Shown here piece by piece: positions 56,010 to 64,000 of a DNA stretch of 64,000 bases. Position 1 is the stretch's first letter, and every line of letters starts with the position of its first letter. The stretch spans positions 1 to 64,000 of the forward strand of contig JAVLUG010000010.1 of assembly GCA_031629035.1 (NCBI GenBank), read 5' to 3'. A program made the translations under genes and the position numbers. The notes beneath the pieces are model-generated. The model ran no database searches, was not told the DNA's origin, and worked only from the letters and a program-made list of their open reading frames with translations. The stretch comes from MVYY01 sp012517575 (GTDB lineage Bacteria; Bacteroidota; Bacteroidia; Bacteroidales; Paludibacteraceae).

Positions 56010-56684
56010 ATGAAATCATTTGCATTTTCATTCATAGCATTATTTGGCGCTACGGTCATGGCCTTCGGACAATTTCAGCTTCCCAAACTTGAATATGGCT
56101 ACGGTGATCTCGAACCGTATATTGACAGTACAACCATGTACATTCATTATAATAATCATCATGCTACATACACGAACAACTTGAACAAAACGCTGGAAAA
56201 ATATCCTGAACTTTACAAAAAGGATATAGTCGAATTACTGCAAAACATTAACGAATTACCGGCTGATATTCAATTGTCGGTACGCAACAATGGCGGAGGT
56301 TATTACAATCATTGTCTTTACTGGTCAATGTTGGCGCCGGCCGGTTTTACAACCATTTCGCCAAAACTCGAAAAAATACTGATTAAAAATTTTGGAAGCA
56401 TTGAAACTTTTAAAACCGAATTTGAAAAAGCTGCGTTAGGACAATTTGGTTCCGGATGGGCATGGCTGATAAAAGAATCATCTGGAAAATTGAGAATAAT
56501 TTCCACACCTAATCAAGATAATACCTTGATGCCGTTTTCTTCGGTAAAAGGAAAGCCCGTTTTGGCGTTGGATGTATGGGAGCATGCGTATTATCTTAAA
56601 TATCAGTCTAAAAGAGCAGCCTATGTGAAAGCCTTTTGGAATGTGGTAAACTGGAAAGAAGTGGAAAAACTGATTACCGAATGA
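56010..56684 (+). CDS. Exported Mn/Fe superoxide dismutase
   Basis: A 224-residue SOD. The frame opens earlier at TTG 55971, but ATG at 56010 gives a clean signal peptide (MKSFAFSFIALFGATVMAFG), so the enzyme is probably periplasmic. That is unusual, because Bacteroidetes Fe/Mn SODs are mostly cytoplasmic. Metal ligands are His46 (YIHYNNHH), His101 (YNHCLYW), Asp188 and His192 (LDVWEHAYYL). Gly97 and Gln169 (STPNQD) match the Gly77/Gln146 pair of E. coli MnSOD rather than FeSOD, so manganese or cambialistic use is likely. It would remove superoxide reaching the envelope. It is monocistronic and ends at a strong terminator. Confidence 0.9.
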   Translation: MKSFAFSFIALFGATVMAFGQFQLPKLEYGYGDLEPYIDSTTMYIHYNNHHATYTNNLNKTLEKYPELYKKDIVELLQNINELPADIQLSVRNNGGGYYNHCLYWSMLAPAGFTTISPKLEKILIKNFGSIETFKTEFEKAALGQFGSGWAWLIKESSGKLRIISTPNQDNTLMPFSSVKGKPVLALDVWEHAYYLKYQSKRAAYVKAFWNVVNWKEVEKLITE

Positions 56685-56711
56685 AAAATATAAAAAAAAA
56701 TCTCATGATTC

Positions 56712-56748
56712 AAAGAGGTTGTCCCAAAATTAGGACAGCCTCTTTTTT
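56712..56748 (+). terminator. Terminator after the SOD gene
   Basis: Arms AAAGAGGTTGTCC (56712-56724) and GGACAGCCTCTTT (56733-56745) pair over 13 bp with one G-U, loop of 8, followed by T residues to 56748. Strong intrinsic terminator 27 bases after the stop codon. Confidence 0.88.
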
Positions 56749-56947
56749 ATTGGATATTTTGCAAAAACAGGGGATAATAAATTTGAAGAATGGTGCGCTA
56801 TTTTCTACCAAAAATTGAGCGTAATCAGTCAATCATTAAAAACTATAACACTTCAATAATATCAATCACATATCACAATCAAAAGTTGTGTATTTCAACA
56901 TGTTTTCGTTTAAAATTAAATCCATTGCAAAAGGAACTTTTATTTTA

Positions 56948-56977
56948 TTTGATTTATTTTAAAATTTTGTATCTTTA
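56948..56977 (+). promoter_or_regulatory. Weak promoter ahead of a gene remnant
   Basis: TTTG (56948-56951), an 18-base spacer and TATCTTTA (56970-56977) resemble the Bacteroidetes promoter with one mismatch in the -7 box. The start would fall about 35 bases before the ATG at 57018. Confidence 0.35.
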
Positions 56978-57017
56978 TTGCGGAAAAAGTCATCTAACAA
57001 TATACCAAGTACGAAAG

Positions 57018-57122
57018 ATGAAGTATCAAAACATCCGGGAGGAAGAGTTGAAAAACAAAGTAGCCCAAGATTATTTAAGGATTTCTAAAACAATAACCAG
57101 CCATGATAAAGGCAAGTTTTAA
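57018..57122 (+). pseudogene. Short remnant of an N-terminal coding region
   Basis: A 34-codon frame starting at ATG 57018: MKYQNIREEELKNKVAQDY, then unrelated-looking residues and a stop. The charged opening reminds me of the N-terminus of large type II restriction-methylase-like proteins (xYQNIxEEELKNKVAxDYF), where a YDCT-type continuation is expected; here it breaks off. Another frame just after it reads MIKASFNDDRYVIDIPSAPPDL before a stop (57101-57169). A promoter-like sequence precedes the ATG. The most likely reading is a decayed gene whose body was deleted; a small real peptide cannot be excluded. Family recognition is from memory and weak. Confidence 0.3.
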
Positions 57123-57544
57123 TGATGACAGGTACGTAATCGACATTCCTTCCGCTCCCCCCGATTTGTGATTAAAGACCTGATTTGAAAGCAAGAATTT
57201 ACAATCACAAAAAAACACCATATTCAGTTGATATAGTGTATTTTACATTAAATATTAAGAATAAACCAAAAATTTTTTGCAATCATAAACCATTCTATTT
57301 GCAAAAGTTTTTATACTGAAAATCAAACTCACCCAATAATTGATAAAATGTATCCGGTTGCTAAACAAATTTTTCACCTTATTGCCTTACAGTTCAAACA
57401 ATTATTTCGAAACAAATTGCTACTTGGCAAATTGAAATTCAGTTTTCTCCACATCATCCGATTTTAAACAAACAAACTCTCACAATAAAGGTTAATTGTT
57501 ATTAAACTTTTAACAAATGAAACGTTTCCGATTTTGGAAATAAA

Positions 57545-57552
57545 TACTTTTG
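57545..57552 (+). promoter_or_regulatory. -7 box of the outer-membrane receptor gene
   Basis: TACTTTTG matches TAnnTTTG and lies 38 bases before the ATG at 57591. The -33 element is poor (TTTC-like), so this may be an activated or weak promoter. Confidence 0.45.
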
Positions 57553-57590
57553 CAGAATAATTATACTGAATTTAGATCAAAATTAATTTA

Positions 57591-60053
57591 ATGAAAAAAA
57601 TTATTATACTGTTTCTTCTAAGTTGCTTCACCACTGTTTCTTTATTTGCCGAATCTTCTATCCTTGTCAAAGGTCAATTAGCCGGCCCAACAGAAAACGA
57701 ACCACTTCCGTTTGCAACCATTTCTATAGCGAAAGAAACATCTCCTGATGCTGCTTTTAAAAAATTGGCAGCTGACGATAAAGGAAATTTCAACATAACT
57801 TTACCCGAAGGAAAATATATTTTTACTTTCCAATTTGTAGGATTAAAATCATTAAAAAAAATTATTGAAATTTCAACCACATCCAAAATCGATTTAGGAA
57901 AAATCGTACTGTCCGAGAACTCTACTCAATTGGACGAAATCAGTGTTGTGGCTCAAAAACCACTTGTAAAGGTTGAGACGGATAAACTTACCTACAATGC
58001 CAAAGATGATCCGGAATCTTCTACTTCCAACGTTTTGGATCTTTTAAGAAAAGTCCCGATGGTTACTGTTGATGGAGAGGACAAAATTCAACTTAAAGGT
58101 TCAACAAATTTCAAAATTTATCTCAACGGCAAACCTTCAAACATGATTACCAATAATCCTTCTCAAGTATTGAAAAGCATGCCTGCCAGCAGTATAAAAA
58201 ACATTGAAGTAATTACTGAACCGGGAGCAAAATATGATGCCGAAGGAGTAGGCGGAATTATCAATATTATTACCGATAAGCGGATTGACGATGGATATTC
58301 GGGTTCTGCCGGAGCAAACACCGACATCCGCGGCGGATATGGAGCAAACGGATACTTATCACTCAAATATGGAAAATTTGGATTTACGGGCAACACAAGT
58401 TATTATCATTTCAATCAGCCTCAAGCTGAATCTACTTACCAAAGGAAAGAATTTGAACCATTATCGACAAATTCGCTCACACAAAACGGAACCAGCAAGG
58501 TGAATGGAGGAGGTTTATATTGGAGTGGAGCTTTGAGTTACGAACCTGACACCCTGAATCTTTTTAACTTTTCTGCATCCCGATATGGTGGAAGTTATTC
58601 AGTGAATACACCTCAAGACGCTTTATCAGAGGGCACTCGAAATTACAGTTATCATGCAGAATCAACTTCCAAAACCGAATATGGAGGCATGAATCTTTCA
58701 GGCGATTATCAACATAATTTCAAAAAGAAAGGAGAAATGCTAACGGTTTCTTATCGCTACGAAGAAAATCCCAACAACAGCAATTTTGACAATATTTTTA
58801 CTGATGTGAAAGGAAATTATTTTTATCCCAATGGTTACCGTCAAAAAAGCATTAACAAAGCAAGTGGAAAAGAACACACCACACAGATCGATTATGAATT
58901 ACCATTTTCATCAAAACATACGTTGGAAACCGGACTAAAATATATTTTCAGAAAAAATTACAGTACCTCCGACAATACTTTTTTTGACGTAAACGATGAA
59001 ACATGGAAAGACGATTCCACCCAAAAAAATGATTTGAATCACCATCAAAATATCATGTCCGGTTATCTGAATTACAGTTTCAAAACAGGAAAGTTTGGCT
59101 TAAATGCTGGTTTTCGGGGAGAATACACCTTTCAAAAAATTCATTTTATGAATGCTCAGGACACCATCATTAACAACAATTTTTTTGATCCGGTGCCTTC
59201 CGTTACAGTTTCCTATCAATTAGGAATGACAAAAACACTGCGTGTCGGATATAACATGCGTATCTCCCGTCCCGGCATCTGGTATCTTAATCCTTATATC
59301 AACAACCAAAATCCAACCAATATCTATTATGGAAATCCAAAACTCGATGCCGAACATACACATAATTTCAACATCAATTTCGGTACTTTTACTCCAAAAA
59401 TCAATTTAAATACTACGCTCAGCTATTCATTAACCAATAATGCCATCACTTCATACAGCTTTGTTAAAGATGGTGTAACACACAATACTCAAGCCAATAT
59501 TGGAAAAAATCAAAATGTTGGTTTGAATTTGTTTGGAAGTTGGACACCCAATTTAAAAATTCGATGGTTTGTAAATGCCAATACAAATTATACCGATATT
59601 CGCAGTACAGACGAAACTCAGCTTAAAAATAATGGTTTTTCGGGACAAATTTTCAGCGGACTGACACTAACCCTCCCAAAAGATTTACGTTTGGGAGCCA
59701 ACGGAGGAATTTTTAGCGGCAACATTCAACTCCAAACTACCCAGTCATCCTTTTATTTTTATTCGTTCAATGTAATGAAGAGCTTCTTTAACAAAAAACT
59801 GGACATCAATCTCTCTACAGTCAATCCTTTTGCTGCTTCGGTAAAATTCAAATCTACAACCAAAGGTGAAGGATTCACGCAAGAAACAACTTATCTGGAA
59901 CCCATACGCAACGTTCGGTTAAGCGCCACTTTTAGATTTGGAAATTTAAAAACCAGTATTAAAAAAGTACAAAAATCTATCAGCAACGATGATTTAAAGG
60001 CTGGAGGAAGTAATTCGCAACCAAGTACCAGAGATGCTGGCGTAAGCAATTGA
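57591..60053 (+). CDS. Outer-membrane beta-barrel (TonB-dependent receptor-like) protein
   Basis: An 820-residue outer-membrane protein. It has a signal peptide (1-20), a carboxypeptidase-regulatory-like domain (about 25-110, FQFVGLKSLKK), a TonB plug-like domain (about 115-230, DLLRKVPMVTVDG and EVITEPGAKYDAEGVGGIINI), and a long barrel belonging to the outer-membrane beta-barrel family seen widely in Bacteroidetes. The C-terminus ends in a Ser/Asp-rich tail rather than an aromatic barrel terminus. No SusD accompanies it, so it is not a SusC-type glycan transporter. The cargo is unknown; peptides, siderophores or metals are possible. It is monocistronic with its own promoter. Confidence 0.85.
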   Translation: MKKIIILFLLSCFTTVSLFAESSILVKGQLAGPTENEPLPFATISIAKETSPDAAFKKLAADDKGNFNITLPEGKYIFTFQFVGLKSLKKIIEISTTSKIDLGKIVLSENSTQLDEISVVAQKPLVKVETDKLTYNAKDDPESSTSNVLDLLRKVPMVTVDGEDKIQLKGSTNFKIYLNGKPSNMITNNPSQVLKSMPASSIKNIEVITEPGAKYDAEGVGGIINIITDKRIDDGYSGSAGANTDIRGGYGANGYLSLKYGKFGFTGNTSYYHFNQPQAESTYQRKEFEPLSTNSLTQNGTSKVNGGGLYWSGALSYEPDTLNLFNFSASRYGGSYSVNTPQDALSEGTRNYSYHAESTSKTEYGGMNLSGDYQHNFKKKGEMLTVSYRYEENPNNSNFDNIFTDVKGNYFYPNGYRQKSINKASGKEHTTQIDYELPFSSKHTLETGLKYIFRKNYSTSDNTFFDVNDETWKDDSTQKNDLNHHQNIMSGYLNYSFKTGKFGLNAGFRGEYTFQKIHFMNAQDTIINNNFFDPVPSVTVSYQLGMTKTLRVGYNMRISRPGIWYLNPYINNQNPTNIYYGNPKLDAEHTHNFNINFGTFTPKINLNTTLSYSLTNNAITSYSFVKDGVTHNTQANIGKNQNVGLNLFGSWTPNLKIRWFVNANTNYTDIRSTDETQLKNNGFSGQIFSGLTLTLPKDLRLGANGGIFSGNIQLQTTQSSFYFYSFNVMKSFFNKKLDINLSTVNPFAASVKFKSTTKGEGFTQETTYLEPIRNVRLSATFRFGNLKTSIKKVQKSISNDDLKAGGSNSQPSTRDAGVSN

Positions 60054-60112
60054 CATGCAAATAATAAGCCAATAAAGGGGAACTTAAAGTTTTATAAACT
60101 GAACAGCACTTT

Positions 60113-60138
60113 AAAAAAGCTTTGCTTCGGACAAAAGC
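60113..60138 (-). terminator. Possible terminator after umuC
   Basis: On the minus strand GCTTT (60138-60134) pairs with AAAGC (60123-60119) across a 10-base loop and is followed by six T residues (60118-60113). The stem is only 5 bp, but position and T-run fit the end of the umuDC transcript. Confidence 0.4.
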
Positions 60139-60148
60139 CATGAAATTA

Positions 60149-61423
60149 TTATTCCGTAGCTTTGACTTCCAGAATATCCTTGAGGCGGGTAGTATAAAAA
60201 GGAGAAAGTTTTTCGTTTTTCAGTTTCCAGTTTCGTCCAAAACCTTGTGCAGCAAGGCGGACTTTGTGTTTCCCGTAGGTTGCATTTAAACTATCCATTA
60301 CCTGCATGGCTTTGCCGAATTTTTCCCTGTCGCGCGTATCAAACAAATCGGTCTGAAGTGGAGTTTCAGGAACAATATCGCTCACAATAACTCCTGCTTT
60401 CTTGTACAGATAACCTTTGGCAAAAATAGCCTTCAACGCTTGCAACGCATGGTGGATCAATTCGGCCGAATCGTTGGTTGGAATAGGTAAAGGAACGGTT
60501 TTCTGATTAAAATATTGCAATTGTGTAGTCGAGAAAGGGTTGGTATGAATAAAAACTGTCAGCAGAGAAGCTTTTGAATATTGTTTTCTCAACTTTTCGC
60601 CACAGTTGGCGGCAAAATTCGCTACAGCTTCCGATACGGGAGCATATTCTGTGAGTCTTTCACCAAAACTTCGAGACGTACAAATGGATTTTTTTGCAGC
60701 AACGTGTTCCATTTCAATACACGGATTTCCTTGCAATTCGAGCCAGGTACGTTCACCCGTTACGCTCATATTTCGGCGTACCCAAGCTTTCGATTTTTGT
60801 GTAAAATTCCACGCCGATCGAATATCATGATAAGCCAGCATTTTGGAATATTGTCTGCCAATTCCCCAAACATCTTCAATGGCGGTGAGTTTAAGCGCTT
60901 TTTCACGTTTTTCATCAGAATCAATTAAACAAAGTCCCTTGTAATCGGGAAATTTTTTTGCTAATTTGTTGGCTACTTTTGCCAGTGTTTTGGTAGGAGC
61001 AATACCCATACTGACAGGAATACCGGTATTACGAATAGTTGTATCTACAATTTTTCTTCCCAATTCCTTTAAATTCAACTCTTCAAATCCATCGAACAGT
61101 AAAAAAGCTTCATCTATGGAATAAATTTCCATATCGGGAACAAAAGATGCAAGTGTAGTCATCACCCTGTGAGACATATCGCCGTACAATACATAATTGG
61201 AAGAAAAAACGGCAACATTTTGTTTTTCAATCAATTCTTTCAATTGATAGGCAGGTTGTCCCATTGGTATTCCCAACGCTTTGGCTTCGTTGGAACGGGA
61301 AATTACACAACCATCATTATTGGACAACACCACTACTGGACGCCCTTTGAGCGATGGATTAAAAACGCGTTCGCAGGATACATAAAAATTATTACAATCT
61401 ACCAACCCAAACATCGTGTTCAT
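60149..61423 (-). CDS. umuC: Y-family DNA polymerase V catalytic subunit UmuC
   Basis: A 424-residue translesion polymerase. The palm carries Asp9 in GLVDCNNFYVSCERVF and the YSIDEAF motif (Asp104, Glu105). LSNNDGCVISRSNEAK is typical of UmuC. The thumb has helix-hairpin-helix residues around EDVWGIGRQYSKML, followed by the little-finger domain and the UmuC-specific C-terminal extension (VSDIVPETPLQTDLFD). An ATG three codons downstream (61414) is an alternative start. It follows umuD by 41 bases and acts with cleaved UmuD in damage-induced mutagenesis. No SOS box could be identified. Confidence 0.96.
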   Translation of the reverse strand: MNTMFGLVDCNNFYVSCERVFNPSLKGRPVVVLSNNDGCVISRSNEAKALGIPMGQPAYQLKELIEKQNVAVFSSNYVLYGDMSHRVMTTLASFVPDMEIYSIDEAFLLFDGFEELNLKELGRKIVDTTIRNTGIPVSMGIAPTKTLAKVANKLAKKFPDYKGLCLIDSDEKREKALKLTAIEDVWGIGRQYSKMLAYHDIRSAWNFTQKSKAWVRRNMSVTGERTWLELQGNPCIEMEHVAAKKSICTSRSFGERLTEYAPVSEAVANFAANCGEKLRKQYSKASLLTVFIHTNPFSTTQLQYFNQKTVPLPIPTNDSAELIHHALQALKAIFAKGYLYKKAGVIVSDIVPETPLQTDLFDTRDREKFGKAMQVMDSLNATYGKHKVRLAAQGFGRNWKLKNEKLSPFYTTRLKDILEVKATE

Positions 61424-61464
61424 CTTTCTTCTGCTTTCTTAATTTCCTGAAAAATTTTCCCGGA

Positions 61465-61953
61465 CTATTTCGTTTTTCCCTGCTTTGGTTTGTGATGCTT
61501 TATGGAGTAGGTAACAATTCCCCAAATACAGAAATGATTTTCTTCCGTTACCTTAATCGGTTTGAATTTCGGATTTGCCGGCATTAAATACACGGCATCC
61601 TTTTCTATCCGGATATATTTCAGCGTAAATTCACCATCCAGAAAACACACTGCCATATCGCCATCCTGCGGTTCGAGGGATTTGTCGATAATCAGAATAT
61701 CGCCATCTTCAATGCCTGCATCTTTCATCGATGTTCCTTTTACCCTGCCCAAAAAAGTGCTGGAAGGATTGGCAATCAGTTCACGGTTCAAATCAATCTT
61801 TATATCGATATAATCCTGCGCCGGACTTGGAAATCCTGCTGCAATTCCCCCATCTGCCATAGGCAAATAAAAAGCAGATTCTGTATTTACCGAATAAAAA
61901 TCAATATGACCGGAGACTGCGATTTTATCCGCTTTCATTAATTTTGTTGACAT
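61465..61953 (-). CDS. umuD: UmuD, self-cleaving polymerase V subunit
   Basis: A 162-residue S24-family protein. The cleavage site is Ala39-Gly40 in IAAGFPSPAQDYID, closely matching the CGFPSPAADY site of E. coli UmuD. The catalytic Ser75 is in GTSMKDAG and Lys112 in DGEFTLKYI, completing the Ser-Lys dyad. The N-terminal arm is about 15 residues longer than in E. coli (139 residues in total there). On RecA-stimulated cleavage the shortened form would activate UmuC. First gene of the umuDC pair. A near-consensus -7 box (TTACTTTG) lies about 60 bases upstream, without a clear -33 partner. Confidence 0.95.
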   Translation of the reverse strand: MSTKLMKADKIAVSGHIDFYSVNTESAFYLPMADGGIAAGFPSPAQDYIDIKIDLNRELIANPSSTFLGRVKGTSMKDAGIEDGDILIIDKSLEPQDGDMAVCFLDGEFTLKYIRIEKDAVYLMPANPKFKPIKVTEENHFCIWGIVTYSIKHHKPKQGKTK

Positions 61954-62098
61954 GAATAAATTGATTCTTGTTTGTTCTTTCTACACAAAGTAACAGATTT
62001 TTTTGGAGAAAAAGGAAAGAAGAAGGCAAAAGAAAGCATAAAAATTGAAAAAACAAACAATTTATTGTAAATCAATACGATAATCAGGAAATAAGGAA

Positions 62099-62130
62099 TT
62101 TGTCAAACACGGCGAATTTGAATAACTTTG
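62099..62130 (+). promoter_or_regulatory. Consensus promoter of thiL
   Basis: TTTG (62099-62102), exactly 20 bases, then TAACTTTG (62123-62130): a full match to the Bacteroidetes housekeeping promoter. Transcription would begin near 62137, so the open frame upstream of 62137 cannot be translated from this promoter and the thiL start must be the ATG at 62166. Confidence 0.75.
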
Positions 62131-62165
62131 TCGCCTCAAACAATAAAACCATAAAATCGACCATT

Positions 62166-63191
62166 ATGTCCCACACGGAAATTTCCACCTTAGGAGAATT
62201 TGGATTAATCAAACACTTGACAGAAAAGGTAAAAATTAAAAATCGTTCCACTGTAAAAGGCATTGGTGACGATGCAGCTGTTCTCTCATATAAAGATAAA
62301 CTCGTGCTGCTTACTTCCGATCTTCTGCTGGAAGGAGTACACTTCGATTTAATGTATGTTCCGTTGAAACATTTAGGCTATAAAGCTGCCATAGTCAACT
62401 TTTCCGACATTTACGCCATGAATGGGGAACCAAAACAAATTACCGTTTCTCTGGGCGTATCCAAACGTTTTTCGGTAGAAGATTTGGATCAAATTTATGA
62501 AGGTATTCTGCTGGCTTGTGAAAATTATGGAGTCGATTTGGTAGGTGGCGATACCAGCGCTTCGCTTACGGGTCTTACGCTCAGCATTTCCTGTGTGGGA
62601 GAAGGAGAAACAGAACGAATTACCTATCGCAACGGCGCTAAGGAAAACGATTTGATTTGTGTGTCCGGCGATTTGGGGTCAGCTTACATGGGATTGCAAT
62701 TGTTGGAAAGAGAAAAACTGGTTTTTGAAGGAAATGAACAGGCACAACCTCATTTTGATGGATACGAATATATTTTGGAACGCCAGCTGAAACCAGAAGC
62801 AAGACGCGATATTGTTGAACAATTGCGTGAGAAAAATATTATTCCTACTGCCATGATGGACATTTCGGACGGATTATCGTCAGAACTGCTGCATATTTGC
62901 ACGCAAAGCAAAAAAGGTTGCCGAATTTACGAAGATAAAATTCCCATAAGTTTTCAGGCTGCTGCAATGGCCGAAGAGATGAATATGAATATTGTTACCG
63001 CTGCGCTCAACGGTGGAGAAGATTACGAACTGGTTTTTACTGCTTCGCTGGAAGATTATGAAAAAATCGTACTCATGGAGAATGTTTCAATTGTAGGACA
63101 TATTACCAAACCCGAATCAGGGTGCTATTTGGTAGGCCGAGACGGAGGAGAAATAGAACTTCAGGCACAAGGATGGAATTCGCTGAGATAA
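62166..63191 (+). CDS. thiL: Thiamine-monophosphate kinase
   Basis: A 341-residue enzyme phosphorylating thiamine monophosphate to thiamine diphosphate, the last step of the pathway. The frame is open from TTG 62100, but that lies in the promoter -33 box; ATG 62166 gives MSHTEISTLGEFGLIKHL, a normal ThiL N-terminus. Signatures: KGIGDDAAVL and TSDLLLEGVHFDL (magnesium-binding Asp residues), NFSDIYAMNGEP, LVGGDTSAS, MDISDGLSSEL and NGGEDYELVFT. These are the motifs of the PurM/ThiL ATP-binding fold. It is monocistronic in this window; other thi genes are not present. Confidence 0.95.
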   Translation: MSHTEISTLGEFGLIKHLTEKVKIKNRSTVKGIGDDAAVLSYKDKLVLLTSDLLLEGVHFDLMYVPLKHLGYKAAIVNFSDIYAMNGEPKQITVSLGVSKRFSVEDLDQIYEGILLACENYGVDLVGGDTSASLTGLTLSISCVGEGETERITYRNGAKENDLICVSGDLGSAYMGLQLLEREKLVFEGNEQAQPHFDGYEYILERQLKPEARRDIVEQLREKNIIPTAMMDISDGLSSELLHICTQSKKGCRIYEDKIPISFQAAAMAEEMNMNIVTAALNGGEDYELVFTASLEDYEKIVLMENVSIVGHITKPESGCYLVGRDGGEIELQAQGWNSLR

Positions 63192-63211
63192 AAATAGAAG
63201 AACCATACCCC

Positions 63212-63285
63212 CATAAAACGCGAAAGGTAGCCACGCCTGACTACCAATCTTTGTTAACCTTAAATCTAATACTATGAAAAAATCA
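63212..63285 (-). ncRNA. Candidate small RNA between thiL and argC
   Basis: A leftward transcript is predicted to start near 63285 from a consensus promoter and to end after the hairpin GGTAG/CTACC (63245-63241 with 63230-63226), followed by TTTCGCGTTTTAT. The RNA would be about 73 bases and include ATAGTATTAGATTTAAGG and TTAACAAAGATTGG. There is no coding gene downstream on this strand, only the antisense of thiL, so it is unlikely to be a leader. The layout of promoter at one end and terminator at the other recalls small structured RNAs described in Bacteroidales, but no family match is claimed. Confidence 0.4.
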
Positions 63286-63290
63286 CTGCA

Positions 63291-63322
63291 CAAAGGTAAG
63301 GGTTTTTGAAATTCGCTGCAAA
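63291..63322 (-). promoter_or_regulatory. Consensus promoter facing left, no CDS downstream
   Basis: On the minus strand TTTG (63322-63319), exactly 20 bases, then TACCTTTG (63298-63291): a perfect housekeeping-type promoter. It faces the 3' end of thiL and lies downstream of argC, so it serves neither gene. Confidence 0.65.
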
Positions 63323-63396
63323 TATTTTCAATAATTTTTGTCCGAAAATTATGTTTTATAGCATCATTTAACTTTATCCGGCTTTTTCAACAAAAG

Positions 63397-64000
63397 TTAA
63401 AACCCAATAGCCTTCAGTTGTAAACCGGATTTTTCATCAAGCCCGAACATCAGATTCATATTTTGCACAGCTTGTCCCGACGCGCCCTTCAACAAATTAT
63501 CGATAACCGATACAATGAGCAATTTATCTTCATGTTTTTCCAAATAAACCAATGCTTTATTGGTATTTACAACTTGTTTGAGATCCGGATTTTTTTCTAC
63601 AATAAAAGTAAAAGCAGCCTCTCTGTAAAATTCGCGATACATTTCGTTGGCTTCTTCGAGTGTCAAGTCGCATTTGGTATAGCTTGCTGCCAGTATGCCG
63701 CGTGAAAAGTTTCCACGCACCGGAATGAAATTCACAGTCTGAACAAAAGACGGCTGCAACTGATGCAACGATTGGTTGATTTCGTGCAAATGCTGATGCG
63801 TAAAAGCTTTGTAAATGGAAACATTATTGTTCCTCCAGCTAAAATGAGAAGTAGCGGACAATTTTACTCCGGCGCCGGTAGAACCCGTAATGGCATTGAC
63901 ATGAATTTCATCTTTCAACAAACCGTTTTTTGCCAGCGGCAACAATCCCAACTGAATGGCCGTGGCAAAACAACCGGGATTGGCTATGTGTCGGGCAGAA
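63397..64000 (-). CDS. argC: N-acetyl-gamma-glutamyl-phosphate reductase, C-terminal part
   Basis: The last about 201 codons of argC; the N-terminal NADP-binding part lies beyond the right edge. The catalytic cysteine is visible in ANPGCFATAIQLGLLPL at the edge. GSTGAGVKLS, the FIPVRGNFSRGI stretch and the terminal LKAIGF are typical of ArgC. It reduces N-acetylglutamyl phosphate to the semialdehyde in arginine synthesis. The frame runs unbroken to base 64000, so the start is outside the window. The gene is convergent with thiL. Confidence 0.93.
   Translation of the reverse strand, partial: SARHIANPGCFATAIQLGLLPLAKNGLLKDEIHVNAITGSTGAGVKLSATSHFSWRNNNVSIYKAFTHQHLHEINQSLHQLQPSFVQTVNFIPVRGNFSRGILAASYTKCDLTLEEANEMYREFYREAAFTFIVEKNPDLKQVVNTNKALVYLEKHEDKLLIVSVIDNLLKGASGQAVQNMNLMFGLDEKSGLQLKAIGF

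Larger units (their letters stand above)
56749..57590. other. Gene-poor intergenic region
   Basis: About 840 AT-rich bases between the SOD terminator and the TonB-type receptor. It contains a weak rightward promoter (56948-56977), a short gene remnant (57018-57122), an imperfect inverted repeat ACACCATAT/ATATAGTGT (57215-57239) with flanking A and T runs that could be a terminator, and the promoter of the next gene (57545-57552). Nothing else was recognised. Confidence 0.6.

Noticed and set aside
60155..60162. TAGCTTTG promoter-like box within the umuC 3' end
   Set aside because: It is inside coding sequence, lacks a -33 partner and faces no gene.
61954..62040. LexA/SOS-type operator upstream of umuD
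   Set aside because: No E. coli-like or other clear dyad was found; the near -7 box TTACTTTG lacks a -33 match.
62100..62165. Earlier thiL start at TTG 62100
   Set aside because: It lies within the -33 element of the consensus promoter, upstream of the predicted transcription start.
1..64000. CRISPR arrays, tRNA or rRNA genes, insertion sequences, prophage
   Set aside because: No regularly spaced repeats, RNA gene signatures, transposase or phage genes were seen on either strand by eye.

Overview
The window is AT-rich DNA from a member of the Bacteroidota, most likely Bacteroidales or a close relative. The signs are adjacent SusC/SusD pairs, an ECF sigma factor heading a glycan locus, type IX secretion (T9SS) C-terminal domains, the T9SS translocon protein SprA next to ruvA, and promoters of the Bacteroidetes type (TTTG, about 20 bases, then TAnnTTTG). 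No rRNA, tRNA, CRISPR array, transposase or prophage was seen.

Positions 1-31 kb hold one long leftward polysaccharide utilization locus (PUL). In transcription order it is: a membrane-anchored DUF6377 regulator (29297-30898), an ECF sigma factor, an 80-residue anti-sigma-like protein, a GH38-like alpha-mannosidase, a GH92 lipoprotein, an unassigned enzyme that looks distantly GH67-like, a GH78-like rhamnosidase, two more GH92 enzymes, a GH130 lipoprotein, SusD, DUF5004 and DUF4961 lipoproteins, SusC, SusD, SusC, and an SGNH hydrolase. Three GH92 enzymes plus GH38 and GH130 point to an alpha-mannose-rich glycan such as N-glycans, fungal mannan or a plant/algal glucuronomannan. The GH78 and GH67-like members suggest rhamnose and perhaps uronic acid on the same substrate.

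Positions 31.3-43.2 kb hold a rightward three-gene operon: a 1388-residue T9SS-exported protein with a putative beta-propeller and several lectin-like modules, a T9SS-exported GH2 enzyme with a CBM32, and a DUF4105 membrane protein. A second GH2/CBM32 paralogue without a T9SS signal lies convergent to it. These probably extend the glycan programme.

Positions 43.4-64 kb are mostly core genes: grpE-dnaJ, a DsbD-type thiol reductase, ruvA-sprA, an exported Mn-type superoxide dismutase, an outer-membrane beta-barrel receptor, umuDC, thiL and the C-terminal part of argC, which runs off the right edge. A short gene remnant at about 57.0 kb and a probable small RNA with a consensus promoter at about 63.25 kb are the noteworthy non-core items there.

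All family assignments were made by reading translated sequence and motifs; no database search was run.
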